DNA from: Diaporthe sp. PMI_573
Taxonomy: Eukaryota > Ascomycota > Sordariomycetes > Diaporthales > Diaporthaceae
Assembly: GCA_021399435.1 (NCBI GenBank)
Contig: JAJTUP010000017.1
Coordinates: forward strand, 62,001-126,000
Direction of reading: 5' to 3'
DNA: 64,000 nucleotides
A program made the translations under genes and the position numbers. The stretch's first letter is position 1. Each line of letters starts with the position of its first letter. Below are positions 23,001 through 34,835 of the stretch, piece after piece. Below the pieces are notes generated by a model that ran no database searches, was not told the origin of the DNA, and saw nothing but the letters and a program-made list of their open reading frames with translations.

Positions 23001-26000
23001 GGCTCGGTGTGGCGATGTGATTAGATCGCTATGGCCAGATTCGGACATTTCGAACGACAACGTTTTGCGAGGAGGGTCCGCGTGCTTATCATAGATATCT
23101 TCCCGATGCTGTTCAAGTTATCGATACTGGCGTTTCGGATCGACGTCCTCACGGCTTGAAAATGCCCATATCTGAGCTCCGAGAACTTGTCCCGTGGCGT
23201 CGTGCTATGCTCTTGAAACCATTGGGAGAGGGCAGGTCGAGTTTGGCCATGCGTGCAATCGCTCCCCCATCGCAGGTACAAATGACAGCCGAGCAGAGCC
23301 CTCACGAGTCATTTCGATTGTAATCACAGGCTTCAACCCTACGCGATCTCTCACGTCCATCCGTGTGAGCCACCCGTGACCCCCCTCCCTATCATCTGAT
23401 GATGGCTTTCGAACAAAGCTTACCGCAACCTTGTCCGACGGCAACCAGCGGCAGATCTGCCGAAGTCCTGTGAGCAGAACGACGGCCTCGACATGGACAT
23501 GACTCTTACCACCCCTCGATTCCGAGTGATCGAATCGCTTGGGCGTGGCATACGGTTTGCATCGATTCGTTGAAATAGGGCCGGGAAAGGGGTCCCGTAG
23601 AATATCTTCGGTGACATGCTTGATGTAGTTGCCCGGATGTCATGCATATGAGGCATGAGGCTCAAAGCCCACGGCTTGCTGCCCGCACATGACGAGCAAG
23701 CTCACGCACAGGTGTTGCGGGGTCGCGGACGGTTGTGCTTCCTCTCGTCGAGGCACGCCAACAGCCACTTGACTGCAAAAGTGAGTGAATGTCAGCTCAG
23801 CTACGTACCGGCATTTAGACAAATTCACTCGACACTCGACGCTCCCTACACGGCACAATGTTCTTCAAATTCAGACCAGGTTTGGCCCATGCTGCACTGC
23901 ACAAGCTGAAGAGCCGATGACTGATTCCGGGTTGATGTCCACCTGGATGGGCAGCGTGGGCGCCTCGACAGCTGATCTAATCTTCCTCGGAGACAAGGAC
24001 TTGGTATTGTTATACTTGGGAGCTTTTCCAACTGGCTTGTTTTGATGTGGGTGGCCTTCAAATTCTTGAAGTGATTTCAGTTGTATCGGTGGTAACTATC
24101 CATTTTGAGTGGTGTGGAGTAAAACAATTTAGTTGTCGTGAGGTCGACCAACAACATTGTTGCCTGTCTGACATTGCTGGCCAATTGTGTTTGAGCAAAG
24201 TGTGCGATGTCAGTGTCCCGCTAATGTACTGCGGGAAGAGTACAGATCCGTCCCCACTTGATGATCGCCAAAACCTGAGACCCAGGAGCCAGTCAGTAGC
24301 CCCGGTGCCGGTACGAAGTCTCGCAAGTAACTCGTACTGGGCTGGGGAGGGGTGTCGAGAAGAGCGAGAAAGGACGCACAAGCCCTCGAGCCCACCGGCC
24401 CACTCACCCACCGGCCCACCCCACCACAGCGGGCCTTGTCATGGGGGCTCGGGCCATTCTGCGTTCGCTGCTGAAGATACGTTTGAAAGAGGGTCAGGGC
24501 AGCCTGACGAGGAGGTAGTGATGCGACCGAATAATACTGTGTAATTAAATCGACACCGGTACTACAAGATCCGAGAGAGGGCTGGAGATGTTGGGGTTGA
24601 GTTGGCCTTGTCACCGGAGATCCTCGTAGTGTGATTGCGGCAGAGCACACGTCCAACAGGTGGATGACAAATTGCTTGTCGAGCCAGCCCACCAGTCTGC
24701 GCTGGCCAGGACCCCGAGTGGCCCGTGGCGAAAGAGCACAGTATCCGGCTATTATGGCTCCCCGATCTTCTTCTCTTTCCCATTCTGTAGCAAGGCCGCA
24801 CATCGCCGTTGGACGCCGATGGGTTGACTTGTTACTTTGCGACATACGAAGAGTATGCGAGGGCCGAAGCGCAGCTCACGGATTAAAGACTTCGGGTTCA
24901 CAATGAGTGTCGACGATCGTGAAAAGTCTCGCAGAGGGGTCAATGGCTGCGCACTGCCATTTGAGAATCCTTGGCCGTCGTCTGGAAGCCACTTCGGCTC
25001 GACCGAGTGCGACTTCTTGGTCGGCCACTCGAGAGACACAGTCGACACGCTGCTGAGCTTGTACCCGTCTTGGCTTGCGGGAGAACATTCTTCAGATGCA
25101 GGGAGGGGCTCTTAGTTGGCGAAGGCTGGGGGGGGACAGCACCAGAGAGCTGGCCTTGATGAAAGTGCGGCAAGTGGATGTTCCCTCCAGGGTTTGAGTG
25201 AAGGCTTGCTGTTCGATGAGCTTGAGCTGAAGAGCGATTCCATCGTTGTGGTTGTACCAATAGTGATCAACGCAGTCAAATATGCATGGAGTCGTTCCCG
25301 ACTGTGAGAAGTGCTTGTCTTGTCTGGGTTGTCTGGGTGGGCGAGGTGCCTCCGCACCTGGCACCTGCACCTGCACCTGCAGACGGGATACCCCCAGCCT
25401 GTCCGCCTGCAGGGCCACTACGCCACAGATGGAGAGGATGCACAATTAGCAGTACCGGGCTTGCATCGTGGAATTCGATTGTAGGCGCAAGCGCCCGGAA
25501 TCTTGCATGGGAGTCCACAAGTGCAGGACCATGACCAGCCCCACACAACTTTGAAGCCGAGCAGTAAGGAAGAGATGGTCACGGCTCTCGTACAACAAAG
25601 AGGCAGCTCCCCGTCGCATAGGTTCGAAATTGCACCGGTGGTTTTCCTCCAGCCCATTGTCCCTGACACGAGCGCGGCCCCAGCGTCTGGCCCGTTGTAA
25701 CAATGCCATTGGAGGCTGGTGAGAGCGTTGAATCGCGCCGTCCTCAAGGGGGGCGAGAATCGAAATGCCCCGCTAACTTGGCGCTGCGGTAGCCGTAAGC
25801 GCGATGATCTACTGGTGCGTGAGACGATCAGGATTGCCCCGGACGGGAGGGGCGGTAAGACGGCCATGTCGACTAAGCACCGGGATGAAGCATGCCACGG
25901 ATCTGTCCTGGTGGCCGACCGATTCGACCAAGACTTTGGCTCCAAGCTAAAGCCTGTTGACCTGACTGTCTAAGCTTCGCATGGCTAGTTTGTGTTGGTA

Positions 26001-29000
26001 AAAGCGGGATCACGCAGGATGGGCCGACGCGACAAAATCCCCGAGGCGCAAAGTCTGGATAGAATTCTGTACGAAGCAAGCTCTTGCATGACGTCGGTCT
26101 TTACGGGGGCTCGTGTTGGACTTGCGAAGACGTAGACATGATAAAGCGATGGACTCGGACATTCCTGGAGACATCGGTGCCATCATTGCCAGACTGGCGA
26201 CTGAAGCAGAGCCTGAGGGGCAAGCCATTGCAATGGGATAAACTCTGGTATGTTGTGTTGCAGAGTGCCCAAAGGAGGGCGGTTCTGCGAAGGAGTTCGG
26301 TTGTTCGGATCATGGCCCTGGTAAGCGAAAGGCAAATTCGCAACCACCGCAGTTGGATCTCGGGGCCTCCTTGTGTGTGCTGGAGGTGAAGATGCTGGCC
26401 CGGGTCGGAGAATTCTTGACTAGAACACAGAGACCCAAGTTCAAGTCCCAGCCCGCGGCCAATGTGTGCAGAGTATCGGTTTTGCACGCACAGACAATAC
26501 AGAGCATCGGCAGCGAGTGGGTTCTGTGCTGTAGCTACCCAGGCGACCCGGGGACGAAGAGGAAGCGTTCACACATGACATGCGTGTCTTGGGTCGCGCA
26601 GGGTCTGCATCTGCAACGACTGTGCATTGCATCAGATAGGGTTGGCAGAGAAAGTGCGACGGCAACGGCGAGTGCGACAAACCAAGGCCAAGGAAGGAGA
26701 AGGCAAGTTCGAAATTGATCGGCAGCATCACAGAAAAAGTCTGTTGACCCCTGAAAGCCTAGAAGTCGACAGAAGTTCAGCAGAGTTTCGGTGGCGTCTT
26801 GGGGGTGGGGGGGAATTCTTGGAAATCCGTCGTGATGCTTCGAGGTTTGGGATTTGCTGCTGTGTAGAGATGTGGTCTGGCAGGTAGGAAGTTGCGGTCA
26901 TGTTGGATGACGTATCAGGCACGGTATTGTTGTACGGCCGGCCAGTCTGTCAGTTCTGTCAGTCGACTGCAAGGTGCTCCTGCCCGTTTCAACATCGAGG
27001 CGTTCTGCCTCTTCCTCTGCTGCTCCCGCGGTTGCCGTTGCTTCGTCGGGTACTTTGTAATCCAGACTTGTGATAAAATGAGCAATTACCACTGCTCCAC
27101 GCTCGACAAGTCGCACCGCGACACGTCGATGTCCAATCTCTGTCTGTGGCGCATCTCTGACCGTGCACAAATCTCACATGTTGTCCGATGATACATCCTC
27201 CCAACAATCTACACTACATCGCAGAAGAGCTTAGCGCAGGGCGGCCAACCTGCAGCAGCTGCAATGTGGTGCACTGCAACACCAGGTCGACCTTCAACAG
27301 CAGCCTGCAGCCTCCACCGCAACGCACTCATCCATGACCATGACCCTGACCTTTCACTTCGGACCCCTCTCCCCTGCAAGATCCTGGGGTCGCCAGAATC
27401 GGACTGGACTCGACTGTACTGGACTGTATGCCAGCTCTTCCGTCCTATTGGTTCCTGTCCTCCCCATGGTGTCTCGTCTCGTCCGGTCTGGCCTCGCCTG
27501 TCCACCGACTTGCAAGCCCGCGCGCGCTGCATCCGATGTCTTGCAGAGCAAATCCATCTTGGACTTGCCACCTTCACAAAGGCACGGCCCCTTTCTGCGC
27601 GGGCGTGCAGGCTGCCAGGGCGTGGAGGCGAGCATCCTCCGCAATCAAGAGCCACCTGCCGGCAGCACGAGCGGGCCTGTCCGCTATTGGATCTGGCATA
27701 TGGATGGACGCCTGTGCGTCCCGCAGCAGAAGCGCCCAGGGCTTCTTGCAGCTCTGCAGCTGTCTCGCGCCCATGCGGTACCCACAGTACCCACAATACA
27801 GTATTGCTCACATTAATTGTACAGGCACCGTGTATTTGACACTCGTCACCCCGTGGTGGATCCTGTTGACCATCGTCATCAACAGCCAAGAGAGAAGCCG
27901 GGACACCGAGCCGGAGAGGCCCACGTTGAGCGGCCCAAGAGCGGCCCAGTCCTTCCCACTGCGCCATGGACCACCCAGCCCATGTTGTACTGAAGATTCT
28001 GCCGGACTACTGTGGTATACATCCAGCACACTAGACAAATCAGTCGGGACGGGTTCTCTCGCGCCTCGATTCAGGATCTGTTGATGTGGTCTCCTAACCC
28101 TGGCGTTGAGTCGCTTACGCCCTGCATGCACACGAAAAATATTACCGGACCAACAAGTCACCCCCACCTCCCACCTCGACTACATGCGCAAACTGACGGT
28201 GGTATTCTAATATCAAGAACTTCAGTCGCTTCAACTGTTTGCTCAGCACTGGACTGATGTCGTGGGTCAGGCTGCGAGCTTAATGCTAGTGGTCCCATCC
28301 CATCACGTCTTACACTCGCACTGACAAGGGCTTTGCGAAGATGAATCTGGCCGCTCCACTGGTGCTGTGCTGCACAGGGGAAAGCAGCTCTTCCCGGAGG
28401 TGGCCTTTCATTGGATGCGAGACAAATTATTACACCACCAAGACCACCTTATCCTCCAACTTGTCCCTCTACGATAACATAAAGCTTGAATGCGACAACA
28501 CGTTGTTCTTGAACGGCTGGCTACAATTGGCAAGGCTGAACCAACGCTCCCAGCCACTGCTCTCGAGGGTCATTGAAGCAGCCAAGGAACCGGGGAGGCT
28601 GGCGTGCAGATGCTGGCTCATCAGAACATTCGCGGCCCTGGCCCCTGCTTTGGCCAGTGCTCGACAAGCAGGGAAGATAGGCGAGTGCGGCATGGCATTG
28701 CGACGCTGCATGGACGGGGTGAGAGGCACGCCCCCGTCATGCCCACTCGGGCCTGCACAAATCGCCGACAGACGACGATGGATTCGTGCTATACTGTGTG
28801 CTATGAGTGTGTACTGTATTCAAGGAGCTTTGAACAAAGCCTTGTTCGATGTTTCCGATGCCAGCCGTCCTGCGAGTCCCGCCCGCAAGTACGATTCAAG
28901 AAGCAACCTTATTGAGTGCCGCAATTGATTCATGGTCGCCTCGTCACCTCGACAGCGACGAGAGCTCGCGCGTGACCAGCCGATTTCGATTGGATTACCC

Positions 29001-31500
29001 TGAGCCCGGGGGAACAAGTGTATTGTCCTCATTCAAGACGCACCGTTTCCACGCCATCCAGTCTCTCAACGCGCCCCGGGTGTCAAAACGGACGGGGTTC
29101 TACAGCGATCCGCGAACCAATACCCGTTAGGTGCAGCCACTATCCCAAAGAAACCGTGTATTTTTGGCTTCTCGTCACTGTCCTCGTCTCGGACCGCTCG
29201 AATTTTGTGATTCGCTGATAAAAAGACAAGCTGCCCAGGATTGCATGCCGATCTCTTCCGGGCCCAAGAGCGGCACAGTGAAGCTGCAGGCGATGGAAAC
29301 TGTGTTTGTTGCATTTCACAGTCGCGGCTGAGGTGGCTTCCAGCCAGTCTTCAGAAAGGTGGCTTGCCTATGACGATGCCGATGACGGGCGCGAGAGGTG
29401 GAGAGCGTCTACACAATGACGACAGCCCTCTCTTGCTCTCCGTTGGACAGTGGGGGCGTTGAGTTCTCCTGTTGAGAAACGCCTTGCTCGAAGATCCGAT
29501 GGGTTTTTGACTGTGGTTTTGCTACACACAGTAGTGCTGCGTAGAAGGCTCCGGTCTGCGCGGGAAACAAGCCAATTGAACGGATTCTGCTTTGGCCCGG
29601 CATGGACTGTGCGACTCAGCACCAACAACCAGCAAGGAGAGATAAGGGCAGGCGAACATTCGACGACTGAACAGCGGTAAGGGCTAAAACCCTTGGGAAG
29701 CCGGGGTTGTGTTCTCTTTCCGTCAACGGACAACAATTTGTCAATGCTCGAGAACGCGGAGATCCCAAGCTCGCAAAGGCTGGAAAGAGCCTAGCAGGTA
29801 GGCGTGCGGTAACACGGAGTCGTGCGGTCAAGGGCCGGCTACTTCAGTGAGCGGCTAGATAACTTTAACAAAAGAGCCGGGACAATTGGCTTTTTCTGGA
29901 GCGCGTCTCTTACCACGGAATCGGGAATGGCAGAGTTTACTAGGAGCGGACGACCGAGACTAGACAAGGAAAGGCTACCGTTCTTGCGACCAACCGCCAT
30001 GATCAACTCCAGGGCGCGACGCCTTTATCGAGGCGTGCTCACGGTTCTCTCACCATCAAGCCTCCCCCGTCTCCCGCAGCTGCGCGGCATCCAGGGTAAG
30101 CCGCCAAAATCATATGCCGGCAAACGCAAAGAACATGCGGGCGGTTCAACGGTAAGAACGTCAGCAGCAAGAGCGAGCCCGCAACGGTGGGCGATGGAGG
30201 GCTGGAGGAATGGAGGGCTGGACACAGTGAGCGGTGGCGAGACATTCGCACTTTACCGGGTCCGTGGACGTTGTGGTGGCCGAGCCCAAAATCCCGGGCA
30301 CAGGCCCCCCCACACGCTTATATCCACTGACATCCTTGCCCGCCGCCCACTTGATCCAGCAAGTCCAGCCAGCAGAAAAAAGTCAGGCCAAAAGTCGCTC
30401 ACCCCTCTTCCTCGGTGCAACCCTATAGTGTCACGCCTCCCCCTTCCTCCTGGTCCGCTGGAGAGGCAGGAGAGGGCCTGAGGTCTGCCGAGTTGCCACA
30501 CGATTGCCCGCAGGCATACCGCGAGCAGTGGCTATATTGAACGGGGCTAATTGAGCTCGTCCGCTGGCCTCTAGTGTGCTTGAAAAGACTCGGGCCAGGA
30601 TAAGGTTGATCCATCACCGGCCTCCTGCTGACCCCTTCTCAGCTGAGGTTGGAGACACTGGATCAATGCAAGCAATAAGGTACGGATTTTGCAACGTGCA
30701 GTGCTGGAATAGCGAACGGGTGATGGTCCCAACGCAGGACCCACATCCTCGCCCACATCCTCGCCCATAGCAACCCTGCATCTCCATGTACTGCCCGCCG
30801 TGCATGGTACCATGTACCATGTCCGCGGCAAAGTACTCGCTACCTGCAGCTGTCTCTCTTCGTTTTCCCACGCCCCTACCCTCACCCCCTCCCCAGTCCG
30901 GGCCGCAGGTCGACCTGGACCAGGGGACCCAACGTCGTCTTCGTACCCACTCCTCGCCCACCTCTGATCCCTGCTGGCCCAATGGAGAGAGCCCGAAGGT
31001 TGAGCGACTGAGCGAGGCAGCGAGGCAAAGAGGCTGCTACTGACAGGCCTGATGACACCAAACTCCACCAGGGCCTCTGCCCGCCGGTGAATGCAAACTG
31101 TGAACCCTGTCCTTGACATGAGGGAGTGAGTGGGCAGCTTCGGAGCAGGTGCCACTTTGTGGCATCAACACCGTCCATCCCCCCTCGCTCTCCCTCCTGC
31201 TACCCTGGTCCCCATCCATCCACCCACCCCGTCCACCCACTCACTATCTCAGCGACCAACTCCAACGCCCGCCCAGACACCTCCTCGTCTGGCCGACCCG
31301 GCCTACCTGCCCGCCACCTGGGGCTGCTCTCGCTACCATAGTACTGTGGCACGGTACATGGGTACGCTGTACGTACACACAATACTTGGGCCTGCCTTGG
31401 GCCCCTCTCCTCCCGCGCTCGCTGTGCCGGTTTGTCCCCAGCCCAGCCCATCACATCCTATCCTATCCCACCCCAGCACGCAACAAGGCTCGACGTGGAG
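20001..31500. other. Gene-free region, right part of the long desert upstream of stuA
   Basis: No convincing protein-coding gene was found in 11.5 kb. The longest open frames (27209-27967 minus, 29822-30481 plus) look random in composition, overlap equally open frames on the other strand, and contain no recognisable motif. Small features: a GCACCT repeat at 25355-25381, tandem 12-mers near 30746-30770, and the 12-bp palindrome CATGGTACCATG at 30803-30814. The distal promoter of the StuA-type gene probably lies here. Confidence 0.5.
25355..25381. repeat. GCACCT hexamer repeat
   Basis: About three to four copies of GCACCT. Confidence 0.75.
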
Positions 31501-32525
31501 GATTCAACCACCCCGGTGATTTCTCTCTCTTTGCTGGGGCTAGACTTGCCAATTCTAATCTAAGACCACCCGTGGTAGCGTTGACCAGAGGTCACCCTGG
31601 TCGAGCGAGAGTGAGTAGTGGTCCGGGCCAGGTTTACACTAGTTCTGTTTTCTCTCTGATTTACCTTGACCTTCCCATCACATCCTATCCTCCATCAACC
31701 TCAAGCTCTCTTCTCACCACCGCCAGACTCCTTCTCGAATATCCTCTCTCATCCTCCTCTGACTCTTTAACAGCCCCCTCCTCTCTCCTCCGCCCTCGAG
31801 CTGGCTGTCATCCGCAATTGCTTGCGCGAAGACACTGTCGAGCAGCCCGGCCAAAGGTGAGATCCGGCTACCTCTCGCCCCCACATATGCACAGACAAAC
31901 AGCTTGCCAACCGTCGCCTGCTCGAGCTGCGCTTGCATTTGTCCCCCCCCCCTCATCGCATTGGCACCAAGGAGCTGGGAGCTAACCACCGTTTGGAAAA
32001 TCTTCTAGAGACCAGACTTTGTTCTAGGCTTTCTCTGCCTCGCCTTTTGCGAAGTCCGAGACCTCGACAACGGCTCATCTAACGGTGGTGTTTGCTAATC
32101 GGATAGTCGACGCCCAAGCTTCCGACGGGCTCAACCATCCGACAGACCGCATCCCTCGTCTGTACCAGAACTCTGGGAAGTGCACAAGTCTCAATCTTCC
32201 TCCTCCGACGCCAATTTCAACTCTGCTGTGTTGCGGTGGCATCTGAGAGGCTGCGAATTTCATGAGTTGTGCTTGAGCACCTTCGTTCACGTCACGACCC
32301 GTCACGATACAGCACTGCCATACCTAGCGACTCACGCCTGTCCGCCCTGCATCCACGCCAATTCACGATCTGGACGTCCTCCCAGGCCAATTGCATTTCC
32401 TGGCGGCTTTGTGTCATTCTGCGTCATCACTCACCGGACCTGGTCGTCTTCCCGTTCGTTGTCTTCTCACCTATTTTGTGGCCTAGCTGGCTCGCCTGAC
32501 CGTTCTTGGTCACGCAACAGTTTTC
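31501..32525 (+). promoter_or_regulatory. Proximal promoter / presumed 5' leader of the StuA-type gene
   Basis: About 1 kb rich in CT tracts, typical of fungal promoters and leaders, directly before ATG 32526. It contains two upstream ATG frames: 31887-31985 (32 codons, MHRQTAC...) and 32262-32276 (four codons, MSCA). In Aspergillus nidulans, stuA is known for long leaders and an upstream mini-ORF that affects translation, so these are plausible control elements. The transcription start is not visible from sequence. Confidence 0.45.
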
Positions 32526-34835
32526 ATGCTTAACGACAGAAACACCGAAAAGCTGGATCTACCGTCGATTTCCCAGGTACCGACCCGGGGTCAGGCCGAC
32601 TTTCCATACTACAACGCACCTCGCCCAGCGTATATGCCCGAGAGGTTACCTTCCTTGCCCCCAGTCCACTCGCAGCAGGCATACTCAACCAGCACGGGAT
32701 CTCCACCTGGCAGTTCTTTGGGTTCTTCGACGAGCTCTCACGCAGGGTCTCATTCCTCTTATACGTCAGCTGCCCCGTCACTCGGAGCCAAGACTCCCCC
32801 AACTCCGGTGTCTTCAGAGTATCCTGCCATCCCAGGATCCGTCACTGCAGGAGGCAGCTACGAGGCATACCCAGCGATGAACCAGGCACCGCACCCAGAT
32901 CCGAACAACATGTACTACCCACCCCAACCACACATGTCTGGAGGCTCTGCACCACCCCCAGTCACTTCATCAATGGCACATTATCCTAGTGCGCAACCTC
33001 CCCTGTTGCAGCCTGGCCCGGCTCAGTACTCGGCGCCTCCTCATCCATACTCTCAATATGGATACGCAAATGGACTCACTTCTCCACCTGCGGCTCCAGT
33101 GTCCGGCGGCATGCCGCAGAACGTGCTCCCACTCCCAGGGCAGCCTGGGATGCCCAACCAGTACAGTGGGTTCGACACCACTGGTCAAGTGGCACCCCCA
33201 GGCATGAAACCCAGAGTGACGGCTACGCTGTGGGAGGATGAGGGCAGCTTGTGCTTTCAGGTCGAGGCCAGAGGCATCTGTGTCGCGCGCAGAGAAGGTA
33301 GGCAGTCTGCAACGTGTGGCTGGAGTAGCAATGAGACTAATGATTTCGCAGACAACCACATGATCAACGGTACCAAGCTGCTTAACGTTGCCGGTATGAC
33401 CCGTGGTCGACGGGATGGAATCTTGAAGAGTGAGAAGGTTCGCCACGTCGTGAAAATTGGCCCTATGCACTTGAAGGGTGTCTGGTACGCGCAACATCAC
33501 AGCTCAAAATACGCAAGCTAGGAATCATATCTCTAACACTGCAACAGGATCCCTTTTGAGAGAGCTCTGGATTTCGCCAACAAAGAAAAGATCACCGAGT
33601 TGTTGTACCCCTTGTTCGTGCACAACATTGGTGCGCTTCTTTACCACCCAACCAACCAGAACCGGACAACACAAGTCATGCAGGCTGCGGAGCGTCGCAA
33701 GCAAGAGCAGCAGACGCAAATGCGCAACGCACAGCCGCCGGCACCACTTCCCTCCCTACAGCAACAAACCCACCACCACTCCATGGGCCTTCCGCAACCT
33801 CCTCTATCGTCCCACGGCCGGCCCTCTCTCGACCGCGCCCACACCTTCCCCACCCCTCCCACGAGTGCCTCCAGTGTGATGGGAAGCATGGGTGGAGAAA
33901 ACTACCAGTGGCCACAACAACAGGGGATGAATGGTTCTCAAGGTACTCATCCCATGTCTATCGATACTAGCCTTAGCAACACTCGCTCAATGCCTGCAAC
34001 TCCAGCCACCACCCCTCCTGGAAGCAGCATACAGAGCATGTCTTCCTACCCTCCCGCGACCCAGCCGTACGACAACTCCCGGCAGTACAATGCACCACCA
34101 CTGCAGTCACCCTACCAGCCTGCAAACACCAGCCCGCAGGATCGCTCCATGTACGCGCAGGGCAACTACGTCAAGAGCGAGATGGGCCCGCCCTCAAGTC
34201 GTCCTTCGATATCAGGCCTCCCTACCGATCAGGACAACAAGCCCGCCAACGGCTACTCGAGCCAAGGCAGCGAGCATGTGACCCAACAAGGCCCCGATGA
34301 CGAGGCCGACCACGAGGCTGAGTACACGCATGATCGGAGCACATACGATACTGGGAACAGCCAGTATAACTACAGTGCTCCACCTCTCGCCCCCATCCAG
34401 TCCGACCACCCACACCTTTCTCCTGAGATGGCCGGGTCTGCGGGCCACCAGGGAGCCTCAGGCCGATCAACGCCGCGCAGCGCTGCCCATCCTCAGGCGT
34501 ACTATCCGCAACAAGGATACAACACCTCACCTCGGACCTCAACGCAATCCGGCATATACAGTGTCGTGAGCAATGACCGGGGTCCGACAAATGGCGACTA
34601 TGGGTCGCATGCCGATATGAACAACTCGATGCAGAACGGCTACGCACCTGCGCCTATGAATGGTGCGTCGGGCGGAATGAAGCGCGGCCGGGATGAGGAA
34701 GAGGAACAGCGGCCCTTGAGCGGCGGTCCTGGCATGGACATGAAGCGACGGAAAACGCTGGCATTGGACACGGCGCCCGCGCAGGCGGTCTACCAGCCGG
34801 CACCCGCGGTCGCTGCTCCCACACGGCGACGATAA
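32526..34835 (+). CDS. stuA: APSES transcription factor, StuA/Asm1 type
   Basis: Three exons, 32526-33297, 33352-33484 and 33548-34835, encode 730 aa. The introns (54 nt GTAGGC..CGCAG; 63 nt GTACGC..AACAG) both lie inside the APSES DNA-binding domain, as is common for this gene. The N-terminus is Pro/Ser/Tyr-rich. The APSES domain begins near residue 228 with KPRVTATLWEDEGSLCFQVE, continues ARRED/NHMINGTKLLNVAGMTRGRRDGI, and ends with KGVW/IPFERALDFANKEKITELLYPLFVHNIG. This is a basic helix-loop-helix-like fold that binds CGCG-core sites. The long Gln/Pro/Ser tail ends with KRGRDEEEEQ and MKRRKTLALDT, probable nuclear signals. StuA orthologues control conidiophore and ascocarp development, and often effectors and secondary metabolism. 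The identification is strong; its role in this organism is inferred. It is isolated, with about 20 kb empty upstream and 3.6 kb downstream. Confidence 0.95.
33298..33351 (+). other. 54-nt stop-free intron in the APSES domain
   Basis: The intron has an in-frame length and no stop, so an unspliced transcript stays open. Retention would insert 18 residues between ARREG and DNHMING in the DNA-binding domain. Confidence 0.85.

Noticed and set aside
27209..27967. 252-codon open frame on the minus strand
   Set aside because: Overlapping frames on the plus strand are equally open, composition looks random, and there is no motif; typical of GC-balanced noncoding DNA.
29822..30481. 219-codon open frame on the plus strand
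   Set aside because: No domain, Arg/Pro/Ser bias, and no splice partner frames.
31149..31985. 278-codon Pro/Ser-rich open frame
   Set aside because: It lies in CT-rich promoter sequence; the composition explains the openness. Only its last 32 codons from an ATG are kept, as a possible upstream ORF.
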